Source of the DNA: Bacteroidota bacterium
Lineage (GTDB): Bacteria; Bacteroidota; Bacteroidia; Flavobacteriales_D; Crocinitomicaceae
Assembly (NCBI GenBank): GCA_016866415.1
Contig: VGML01000164.1
Span: 1-5,133, forward strand
Reading direction: 5' to 3'
Length of the DNA: 5,133 nt
A program made the position numbers and the translations under genes. The notes under the pieces are model-generated. The model was not told the DNA's origin and did not search any database. It saw only the letters and a program-made list of their open reading frames with translations. Positions 1-5,133 of the stretch are shown here, piece after piece; position 1 is the stretch's first letter; the number at the start of each line of letters is the position of its first letter.

Positions 1-424
1 TCTCGGCTAATTCAACAATTAATCGTTCAGCTCTGCGACAAACACATCGTGCAACGTGACAAAATGAAACAGCATGATTTCCTCCGGGTAGCACAAAAAA
101 ACGCATTTCAGGCAATTCAGCATCCATTTCATCCATCCAATTTTCCAAAATCTCAACATCTGATTCCAATAAATCAGGAATCTTCATTTTCGATTTCTCC
201 GGATCTGAAGCCAAGCTTGATCCGATGGTAAATAAGCGATCTTGAATTTCGATTAATTGTTTTTTGTACGTTTCATTAATATCATAATCGCGAACCACGC
301 CAATAAATGAGTTCAATTCATCAACAGTGCCATATGAATCAATGCGAAGTGCATGTTTCGAAATGCGCGTACCACCGATTAATCCCGTTTTTCCTTCGTC
401 TCCTTTTTTTGTATAAATCTTCAT
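1..424 (-). CDS. PduO-type cob(I)alamin adenosyltransferase (3' end beyond window)
   Basis: Transfers the adenosyl group of ATP to cob(I)alamin to make adenosylcobalamin (coenzyme B12) in the cytoplasm. The reading frame starts at ATG 424-422 and stays open for 141 codons to the left edge, so about 45 C-terminal residues are missing compared with the usual 185-190. The N-terminus MKIYTKKGDEGKTGLIGGTR is the ATP-binding signature of this family. YGTVDELNSFIG lies at about residues 31-42, FVLPGGN at 110-116, and the helix CHVARCVCRRAER at 122-134 carries the conserved arginines of the ATP site. Seen: the start lies one nucleotide after the ispH stop (TAA-A-ATG), so translation is probably coupled to ispH. 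No Shine-Dalgarno is present. No other cobalamin gene is in view, so a salvage role feeding B12-dependent enzymes elsewhere is inference. The motifs leave little doubt about the family. Confidence 0.93.
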   Translation of the reverse strand, partial: MKIYTKKGDEGKTGLIGGTRISKHALRIDSYGTVDELNSFIGVVRDYDINETYKKQLIEIQDRLFTIGSSLASDPEKSKMKIPDLLESDVEILENWMDEMDAELPEMRFFVLPGGNHAVSFCHVARCVCRRAERLIVELAE

Positions 425-425
425 T

Positions 426-1643
426 TTATAAATGTTCTAAAACCGTTTCGATTGAATTTTCCAACTCAAAATAACCAAGTAATTTTTGGATAACACCATC
501 CACAATTGAATCTGGACAAGATGCTCCCGAGGTAATTATAATTTTTACATTTTGCTTTGAAGGAAGAAAATTCGAATGTCGCTCGATAGACTTTGTATGA
601 ATGTTAAAAGACTCAATTTCCGATTCTGAAATAATTTCGTCCTTTCCTTTGATAAAATAAGTTGGAAACTTCTGTTCCAGTAATTCAACCAAATGACTTG
701 TATTTGAACTATTGTAACCACCCACAACAATTGCTAAATCAGCGTCATAGTTCAATAGTTCAATTGTGGCAGACTGATTGTCATTTGTTGCATAGCAAAG
801 CGTATCCCGCGTATCTGCAATATGTTCCTTGATGTTCTCTGAACCATATTTTTCAATCATCACGCTTCGCAAATATTCTGTAATTTCTTGTGTTTCAGAT
901 GCAAGCATGGTTGTTTGGTTAACAACTCCTATTTTAATTAAATCCTTTTCTGGATCAAAAGATTCTGACATTTTACCAGCAAAATAGGAGATGAAATCCA
1001 TTTTGGATTTAGCACCCAAAATATATTCTCCCAAGAACATTGCCTCATTCATATCTTTTATGACAAGCGAAGAGGCATTTGATGAACTATGGGAAAATGT
1101 CGCACGCGTTTCTTCGTGGTTGTATTTTCCGTGAATAATTATCGTATGGTTTGTCTCTCCAAGTTTCTCCGATCGATTCCAAACCTTAACCACAAATGGA
1201 CAAGTCGTATTGTACGTATCTATATTTACGCCTATTTCACGAAGTTTATTCTCAATCTCTAATGTCGTTCCAAATGCAGGAATGATAACTACGTCTTCTG
1301 AAGTCAATTCTTCGAATGGAAAAAGTTGCTTTCCATCTGTGTCTTGCAGAAAAGTCAGTCCATTTTCTAATAAATCCTTATTCACATCTGGGTTGTGAAT
1401 CATCTGACTCAAAAGAAAAATGCGTTTCTTAGGATTTTCAGCAATTGCTTTGTAGCTTCTTTCGATTGCATTTTCAACACCGTAACAAAATCCAAAATGA
1501 CGTGGTATTAAAAATGAAATTTTTCCGAAATCCAATGGCGTAGGAGAGAAGTTTTGTTTTCTTGGATCCTCCAATTTTCTTTTGGCCTTTACTTTACCAA
1601 TCACTGGTGAACGATAGAATTCAGGAATATCGAATTGCTTCAT
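426..1643 (-). CDS. ispH: 4-hydroxy-3-methylbut-2-enyl diphosphate reductase, long plant/cyanobacterial-type form
   Basis: Last step of the MEP (non-mevalonate) pathway: a cytoplasmic [4Fe-4S] enzyme that reduces HMBPP to IPP and DMAPP. The protein has 405 residues, against about 316 in E. coli. The three cluster cysteines are visible: C53 (HFGFCYGVENA), C148 (NTTCPFVVKVW) and C283 (DTLCYATND). Substrate-site residues also stand out: H83 in HNPDVNK, H176 and E178 in HGKYNHEET (E178 matches the proton-donor Glu126 of E. coli), NQTT 242-245, NSSNTSH 311-317 and SGAS 372-375. Position 124 is Phe (PAFGTT) where the E. coli-type enzyme has the HMBPP-binding His74. That change, with HGKYNHEET, the roughly 210-240 insert (ILGAKSK to FDPEKDL) and GGYNSSNTSHL, matches plant and cyanobacterial HDR proteins as I remember them. 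The ATG at 1643 follows an A-rich leader without Shine-Dalgarno. It lies 34 nt after the small CxxC gene and one nt before the adenosyltransferase. Confidence 0.96.
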   Translation of the reverse strand: MKQFDIPEFYRSPVIGKVKAKRKLEDPRKQNFSPTPLDFGKISFLIPRHFGFCYGVENAIERSYKAIAENPKKRIFLLSQMIHNPDVNKDLLENGLTFLQDTDGKQLFPFEELTSEDVVIIPAFGTTLEIENKLREIGVNIDTYNTTCPFVVKVWNRSEKLGETNHTIIIHGKYNHEETRATFSHSSSNASSLVIKDMNEAMFLGEYILGAKSKMDFISYFAGKMSESFDPEKDLIKIGVVNQTTMLASETQEITEYLRSVMIEKYGSENIKEHIADTRDTLCYATNDNQSATIELLNYDADLAIVVGGYNSSNTSHLVELLEQKFPTYFIKGKDEIISESEIESFNIHTKSIERHSNFLPSKQNVKIIITSGASCPDSIVDGVIQKLLGYFELENSIETVLEHL

Positions 1644-1677
1644 GGTTTAGAAACGCTTTTTAGCTGTAATTGTTTAA

Positions 1678-1863
1678 TTAAGAACCACAACCGACGCAAT
1701 CGATGTGTCTGTCCATTGGTTTTACGCCCTTCAATTTCATTTCTAAATTATGAATTTGGTCTTTCAAATCCATATCTGAGAACATATCTCCAGTTAATTG
1801 AGATTTCAAATATTCGATTTGTTCTTCTAAAGTAAATTCTGAATTCATGTTGGTGATTTTCAT
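1678..1863 (-). CDS. small hypothetical protein with C-terminal CVGCGS motif
   Basis: Function not recognised. The product has 61 residues from ATG 1863, or 56 from an in-frame ATG at 1848 (MNSEF...), which looks equally likely because neither start has a Shine-Dalgarno. Residues about 11-44 (EEQIEYLKSQL through DQIHNLEMKLKG) are charged, rich in Leu/Ile/Met and predicted to be helical, perhaps a short coiled coil. A short linker (GVKPMDRHID) follows, and the protein ends in CVGCGS with C56 and C59 as a CxxC pair. There is no signal peptide or membrane segment, so it should be cytoplasmic. It lies 34 nt upstream of ispH on the same strand and 70 nt after the HD-domain gene. The helix-plus-CxxC layout suggests metal or Fe-S binding, or a thiol function, but this is inference. 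The amino-acid pattern looks like real protein, and the frame opposite it does not. Confidence 0.75.
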   Translation of the reverse strand: MKITNMNSEFTLEEQIEYLKSQLTGDMFSDMDLKDQIHNLEMKLKGVKPMDRHIDCVGCGS

Positions 1864-1933
1864 TCAAAATTCCAAAAAATCAAATGGAAAATTAAAATGA
1901 ACTAAAAAGAGTTTTGAAGATAGTTATCAACGA
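1864..1933. other. longest intergenic gap, 70 nt, AT-rich
   Basis: This is the only gap in the window large enough for a promoter or terminator, between the end of the HD-domain gene and the small CxxC gene. It consists mostly of A and T tracts. On the minus strand it holds TAATTTTC (1894-1887), one mismatch from the Bacteroidota -7 element TAnnTTTG, but no TTG-type -33 element sits at the expected 17-23 nt spacing. The only hairpin-like element is a 4-bp AACT/AGTT pair around an A-rich loop near 1900-1913, too weak for an intrinsic terminator. Whether a second transcript starts here cannot be decided from the sequence. Confidence 0.3.
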
Positions 1934-2581
1934 TTAGGCCTTACAATTAATTTCACTCATAAAATCATCGAGAAAACGAACCATGCGATCGTGACGAATT
2001 TGAGCGATTTCTTTAGCCGTTTGAGTTTCCATTCGATCTTTCAACAAGAGCAATTTCTCATAGAAATGATTAATGGTATGCGTTTTTGCGTTATAGTATG
2101 CTTCCTTGGAATCGTGTAAAACCGGTTGGATATTCTCCAAATAAATCGCTTGACTTTTGCTTCCACCATAAGCGAAGGTTCTTGCAATTCCTATAGCTCC
2201 GATAGCATCCAATCTGTCGGCATCACGAACAATTTTTCCTTCCAATGAGGTTTCTGAATCCTCAACCAAAGCTCCTTTAAACGAAATAACCTTAACTACC
2301 TCTGATACCGAATTTGCAAGTTCTTCGGTTCCACCAAAATCTAGGATTATTTGTTGTGCAACTTGCCAACCTGCGTCAAAATTTCCTCCATTGTATTTGT
2401 GATCTGAGACATCGTGAAGCAACGCCGCTAATTCGATTACTTCACGATTTCCACCTTCAACCGATTGAAGATGCAAAGCCATATTGTAAACTCTTAAAAT
2501 GTGCTGCCAATCGTGACTTCCTTCTTGGTCTTTGAATTGATTTTCAATCTTATTCTTAATGTCTTCGATTAAGTTTGACAT
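1934..2581 (-). CDS. HD-domain phosphohydrolase, YpgQ/YedJ type
   Basis: Metal-dependent phosphohydrolase of the HD superfamily, cytoplasmic. Counting from the ATG at 2581 (215 residues), the metal ligands are visible as H27 (SHDWQHILRV), H56-D57 (ALLHDVSDHK) and the aspartates of DADRLDAIGAIG (120-131). The stretch EGKIVRDADRLDAIGAIG, then ARTFAYGG and TINHFYEKLLLLKD near the C-terminus, is the characteristic pattern of the YpgQ/YedJ group. YpgQ from Bacillus is reported to be a (d)NTP pyrophosphohydrolase, so nucleotide-pool cleaning is a reasonable but unproven role. Start choice: the codon at 2584-2582 is TTG, and extending to it adds one residue; the ATG at 2581 is preferred. The gene begins 4 nt after the stop of the secreted-protein gene, which suggests co-transcription. 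The length is normal and no key residue is missing. Confidence 0.9.
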   Translation of the reverse strand: MSNLIEDIKNKIENQFKDQEGSHDWQHILRVYNMALHLQSVEGGNREVIELAALLHDVSDHKYNGGNFDAGWQVAQQIILDFGGTEELANSVSEVVKVISFKGALVEDSETSLEGKIVRDADRLDAIGAIGIARTFAYGGSKSQAIYLENIQPVLHDSKEAYYNAKTHTINHFYEKLLLLKDRMETQTAKEIAQIRHDRMVRFLDDFMSEINCKA

Positions 2582-2585
2582 CAAA

Positions 2586-3392
2586 CTAAAACTTTAGAAC
2601 TTTATATGTAAATATTTGATTTTGAGATTTTAGAACAACAAGATAATATCCACTTTGAAGAAAATTGAGGTTAATCGTTTTTTCTGTTGTTTCAAGTAGT
2701 GATTTTCCATTTAAATCAACAATTGAGATGGTCTCAAAGCTCTTGTCTGATTCAATTTGAATTACATCACTAAATGGATTTGGATAAACATTGAAATCTG
2801 CAACAGATGACTCATTGAGAACAGTTACATCTTCTCCGCGAACTTGAATATCATCTACATACAATTTAAAACCATCATAGGTTCTCAAAACGAAAGCGAT
2901 ATAAATAGAAGAATCATTCAATCCCAAATTACTCAAATTAACCTCGCGACTGGTCCATTCAAAATTTTCCTGTTCAACGCTACCAATTGTATCCGTAAAA
3001 CTTGAAGGTAAGCTATCAGTAGTTGAAAGTAAAACTAAATAATCATCTGGAAAAGAAGGATCATGTGATTTGGCATTCCATGAAAGGTAATTTCCGAAAG
3101 ATGATAATGTGATTTGAGGAGTAATCAACCAACGATCAGCTGAATCGGCTGTTTCAAAATAAGAGGTAGCTGCAGCAACTTGATTTAATGTACTGTCAGG
3201 ATCTTGAAACGATATCCAAGCTTCTTGACCAATAAAAGGCGTCATGGTCGAAAAAGGCGTATTTCCATCGTTGTTTAAAATTGTACAATTTGATGGGATT
3301 CCAGATTGAAAATCCGTCGAAAAAAGCGTGATTTGGGAATTTCCAATTTTGAAAAACAGAAGAAAAAATAATAGAATTGAAAGTTTATACAT
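2586..3392 (-). CDS. secreted T9SS cargo protein: signal peptide, choice-of-anchor J domain, type A sorting domain
   Basis: A 268-residue extracellular or surface protein of unknown specific function. Residues 1-19 form a classical Sec signal peptide (Lys3, then a Leu/Ile/Phe-rich core, with likely cleavage after GNS before Q20). Residues about 22-187 resemble the choice-of-anchor J / cleaved adhesin family: FSTDFQSGIPSNC at the start, a central DRWLITPQITL (86-96), LSWNAKSHDPSFPDDYLVLLS, and the closing YVDDIQVRG (178-186). This is a beta-sandwich family often linked to carbohydrate or surface binding. Residues about 196-268 are a type A T9SS C-terminal sorting domain (TIGR04183-like), with VYPNPF at 202-207, IVDLNGK at 224-230, and a YYLVVL...YKVLKF ending; this tail is normally removed during export through the outer membrane. 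The gene lies 15 nt after the DUF4268 gene and 4 nt before the HD gene, in an otherwise cytoplasmic gene cluster. No catalytic residues are recognisable. Confidence 0.9.
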   Translation of the reverse strand: MYKLSILLFFLLFFKIGNSQITLFSTDFQSGIPSNCTILNNDGNTPFSTMTPFIGQEAWISFQDPDSTLNQVAAATSYFETADSADRWLITPQITLSSFGNYLSWNAKSHDPSFPDDYLVLLSTTDSLPSSFTDTIGSVEQENFEWTSREVNLSNLGLNDSSIYIAFVLRTYDGFKLYVDDIQVRGEDVTVLNESSVADFNVYPNPFSDVIQIESDKSFETISIVDLNGKSLLETTEKTINLNFLQSGYYLVVLKSQNQIFTYKVLKF

Positions 3393-3407
3393 AAGGCAAA
3401 AATAACT

Positions 3408-3872
3408 TTATTCGACCAATGAAATGAGAATATCCTTGAATTCTTGGTAAAAAGCGTCAAATTCGGTCAGTCGTTCTTTAAAGAATTGATGAATTGATGG
3501 CCAATCTTCATTCTTATAAAAATTGACATTTTCCAATTCCCAAGAAATTCGACCGATTTTTATTCCTTCAGTATTAATGAATGATTCATCCCATTTTGTC
3601 GGGTGCTGCATTGTTTCTTCCAAAACTTTTTTCAACTCACCTAATTGTTCCCAAAAAATTGCTTGAACTCCTTCATCTTTGAATTGAATGTCATAACATA
3701 CTGCTGTCAATTTTCCATCAGAAATCAAACGCAGATAGGTGTTTTTTACTTGAGTAGGGTATGTAGCCCAATTTACGCGGCGTCCAGATGAAGAAACGCG
3801 CTTTCTCATAACTTCCTTAAAAGCAGCCCAGAACAAAAGGTTTCGTTCTTTTCGTGCTTCTTTGGATAGCAT
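3408..3872 (-). CDS. stand-alone DUF4268 family protein
   Basis: A 154-residue cytoplasmic protein that matches my memory of the DUF4268 family: an N-terminal helix with a FWAAF-type motif (14-18), a hydrophobic strand ending in AVCYDIQFKDE (57-67), the central segment FWEQLGELKKVLEE (73-86), the strand ISWELENVNFYKNEDW (109-124), and a C-terminal helix with F-rich FFKERLTEFDAFYQEF (130-145). DUF4268 also occurs at the C-terminus of restriction-endonuclease-like proteins, but here it is the whole protein, and I see no complete PD-(D/E)xK active site. No methylase or other defence gene is next to it, so a restriction role is not supported. It starts 3 nt after the transaldolase stop and ends 15 nt before the secreted-protein gene. 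The biochemical function is unknown; the family assignment is fairly sure. Confidence 0.8.
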   Translation of the reverse strand: MLSKEARKERNLLFWAAFKEVMRKRVSSSGRRVNWATYPTQVKNTYLRLISDGKLTAVCYDIQFKDEGVQAIFWEQLGELKKVLEETMQHPTKWDESFINTEGIKIGRISWELENVNFYKNEDWPSIHQFFKERLTEFDAFYQEFKDILISLVE

Positions 3873-3875
3873 GCT

Positions 3876-4532
3876 TTATTTATTTCCTTTAGCGTGATCG
3901 GCTAAAAACTGTTGCAAACCGATGTCTGTAAGTGGATGTTTTGCCAAGGCTTTGATTGCGTTCAAAGGTCCCGTCATAACATCAGCACCAATTTCAGCGC
4001 AATGAATGATGTGCATCGGGTGACGAACAGAAGCAGCCAAAATCTCGGTATCAAAAGCGTAATTATCATAAATTCCACGAATTTGCTCGATTAAAGCTAT
4101 TCCGTCTGTTGAAACATCGTCCAATCGTCCCAAAAATGGAGAAATGTATGTTGCACCTGCTTTCGCAGCTAAAAGCGCTTGGCCGGCAGAAAAAATGAGC
4201 GTGCAATTTGTTTTAATGTTCTTTCCAGAAAAGTATTTTATCGCTTTAATTCCTTCCGAAATCATTGGGATTTTAACAACGATGTTTTTGTGCAAAGCTG
4301 CCAATTGTTCTCCTTCGCGAATCATTCCTTCAAAGTCTGTTGAGATTACTTCAGCACTTACCGGGCCATCAACGATGTTGCAAATCGCAACGTAGTGGTT
4401 CAAAATATTCTCTGCTCCTGTAATTCCTTCTTTAGCCATCAAGGAAGGGTTGGTAGTTACACCATCCAAAATTCCTAAATCGTTTGCCTCACGGATTTCA
4501 TTCAGGTTTGCGGTATCGATAAAAAATTTCAT
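3876..4532 (-). CDS. tal: short-form transaldolase (TalC/MipB type)
   Basis: Cytoplasmic class I aldolase-type enzyme of the non-oxidative pentose phosphate pathway. It moves a dihydroxyacetone unit from sedoheptulose 7-phosphate to glyceraldehyde 3-phosphate. At 218 residues it is the short form, like E. coli fructose-6-phosphate aldolase (FSA, 220) rather than TalB (317). Visible motifs: FFIDTANL with D6 at the start, GVTTNPSLMAKEG (24-36), IVVKIPM with the Schiff-base lysine K87, TNCTLIFS (108-115), ISPFLGRLDD (130-139), and a C-terminal DVMTGPLNAIKAL stretch. Two positions separate transaldolase from FSA: residue 61 is Glu (FSA Gln59, TalB Glu96) and residue 133 is Phe (FSA Tyr131, TalB Phe178). 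Both favour true transaldolase. The ATG at 4532 lies 5 nt after the yidC stop and has only an A-rich leader; the stop is 3 nt before the DUF4268 start. Confidence 0.94.
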   Translation of the reverse strand: MKFFIDTANLNEIREANDLGILDGVTTNPSLMAKEGITGAENILNHYVAICNIVDGPVSAEVISTDFEGMIREGEQLAALHKNIVVKIPMISEGIKAIKYFSGKNIKTNCTLIFSAGQALLAAKAGATYISPFLGRLDDVSTDGIALIEQIRGIYDNYAFDTEILAASVRHPMHIIHCAEIGADVMTGPLNAIKALAKHPLTDIGLQQFLADHAKGNK

Positions 4533-4537
4533 AGTTC

Positions 4538-5133
4538 TTATTTTTTCTTTTTCATTTCTTGTTGCAAACGCTGCATTTCTTCTAATTTTTGTTGGAAACG
4601 AGATTTTTTCTTTTCCTTTCCTCCATTTGCAGCATTTTGGACTTTTCGCTCAGCCATTTTAACTCGTAGTTTCTCTTCATCAACAAAGAAGTTCTTAATT
4701 GCAACCATCAATAAAATCGAAATCAAGGTAGATATGAAATAGTAATAGCTCAATCCTGCAGAGTAGTTATTAAAGAAGAAAATCATCATTACAGGAAAGA
4801 AATACATAATAAACTTCATGTTAGGCATTCCCGGCTGTTGCGGTTGCTGAACATTTCCGCTATTCATGTATGTGTAGAGCAGGGTAGTGGCCGACATTAA
4901 AAGCGTGAATAAACTCATGTGATCACCATATGGCCAGAGATTAAAACCAAAATCCCAGATAGAATCATAAGAGGACAAATCTTCCGCCCACAAAAACGAT
5001 TTTTGACGTAATTCAAATGCTGCAGGGAAGAAACGGAAAACAGCTAAAAGAATTGGCATTTGAATGAGCATTGGAACGCATCCTGCCAATGGACTGGCGC
5101 CAGACTCCTTGTAAAGCGTCATCATCTCCATTT
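4538..5133 (-). CDS. yidC: membrane protein insertase YidC, C-terminal part (5' end beyond window)
   Basis: Inner-membrane insertase of the YidC/Oxa1/Alb3 family, which inserts and folds membrane proteins alone or with SecYEG. Only about 198 codons are in view of roughly 600 in this phylum; the first full codon is an internal ATG at 5131 and the true start is right of the window. Numbering from that Met, the family motif SPLAGCVPMLIQMPILLAVF (13-32) is a membrane segment, followed by a polar loop with aromatic residues (SFLWAEDLSSYDSIWDFGFN, 45-64). Three more hydrophobic stretches follow at about 72-90, 104-122 and 124-148, the last two joined by NNYSAGLSYYYFIS. The cytoplasmic tail is strongly basic (EKKKSRFQQKLEEMQRLQQE, ending KKKK), as expected for a ribosome-contacting tail. 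Its stop is 5 nt before the transaldolase start, so yidC probably heads, or is part of, this transcript. Confidence 0.95.
   Translation of the reverse strand, partial: MEMMTLYKESGASPLAGCVPMLIQMPILLAVFRFFPAAFELRQKSFLWAEDLSSYDSIWDFGFNLWPYGDHMSLFTLLMSATTLLYTYMNSGNVQQPQQPGMPNMKFIMYFFPVMMIFFFNNYSAGLSYYYFISTLISILLMVAIKNFFVDEEKLRVKMAERKVQNAANGGKEKKKSRFQQKLEEMQRLQQEMKKKK

Noticed and set aside
49..231. Plus-strand open frame of 60 codons
   Set aside because: It lies entirely opposite the adenosyltransferase gene, whose frame has clear family motifs. The plus-strand product has no recognisable features.
1635..1835. Plus-strand open frame of 66 codons overlapping the small CxxC gene
   Set aside because: The minus-strand product has a coherent charged-helix plus CxxC layout and fits the gene direction. 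The plus-strand product looks like random translation of the complement.
1887..1894. Possible Bacteroidota -7 promoter element (TAATTTTC on the minus strand) upstream of the small CxxC gene
   Set aside because: It has one mismatch to TAnnTTTG, and no TTG/TTTG -33 element is found 17-23 nt upstream. In a gap this AT-rich such a match is expected by chance.
1900..1913. AACT...AGTT inverted repeat as a terminator after the HD-domain gene
   Set aside because: The stem is only 4 bp and AT-rich, with no GC core, so it cannot form a credible intrinsic terminator.
3275..3460. Minus-strand open frame spanning the junction between the DUF4268 and secreted-protein genes
   Set aside because: It overlaps both well-supported genes in another frame and has a Phe/Ser/Lys-rich, low-information composition.
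3483..3498. Tandem GAATTGAT repeat
   Set aside because: It has two copies of 8 bp inside the DUF4268 coding region, explained by its codons and with no further copies seen.
3408..3872. DUF4268 gene as a restriction endonuclease or part of a defence island
   Set aside because: No complete nuclease motif is visible, and no methylase, toxin, integrase or other defence gene is in the window.
4144..4395. Plus-strand open frame of 83 codons with hydrophobic stretches
   Set aside because: It is antisense to the conserved core of the transaldolase; its length is a by-product of that gene's codon use.

Overview
The window is an ordinary, densely packed piece of chromosome from a Bacteroidota bacterium, most likely a member of the Flavobacteriales. 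The evidence is AT-rich DNA, A/U-rich leaders without Shine-Dalgarno sequences, a type IX secretion (T9SS) C-terminal sorting domain (YPNPF motif), and a YidC C-terminus of the style seen in this phylum. The genus cannot be fixed from the sequence; a Crocinitomicaceae/Fluviicola-like origin would fit but is a guess.

All eight genes lie on the minus strand, so transcription runs from right to left. In that order they are: the C-terminal third of the membrane insertase YidC (cut by the right edge); a short transaldolase of the TalC/MipB type; a stand-alone DUF4268 protein; a small secreted T9SS cargo protein with a choice-of-anchor J (cleaved adhesin-like) domain; an HD-domain phosphohydrolase of the YpgQ/YedJ type; a 61-residue protein ending in CVGCGS; a long, plant/cyanobacterial-type IspH; and a PduO-type cob(I)alamin adenosyltransferase (cut by the left edge). 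The adenosyltransferase has no stop codon inside the window, so an ORF search that requires one would miss it, but it reads open for 141 codons.

The gaps between genes are 5, 3, 15, 4, 70, 34 and 1 nucleotides. This fits one long transcript, or two units divided at the 70-nt gap (1864-1933) between the HD protein and the small CxxC protein. No convincing terminator or promoter was found in that gap. No stretch of more than 70 bases lacks a gene.

The genes do not form one obvious pathway: protein insertion, pentose phosphate metabolism, secreted cargo, nucleotide clean-up, isoprenoid synthesis and B12 adenosylation are mixed. I see no mobile element, CRISPR array, RNA gene or defence system, and no convincing new biological system. 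The least explained item is the small CVGCGS protein just upstream of the [4Fe-4S] enzyme IspH.
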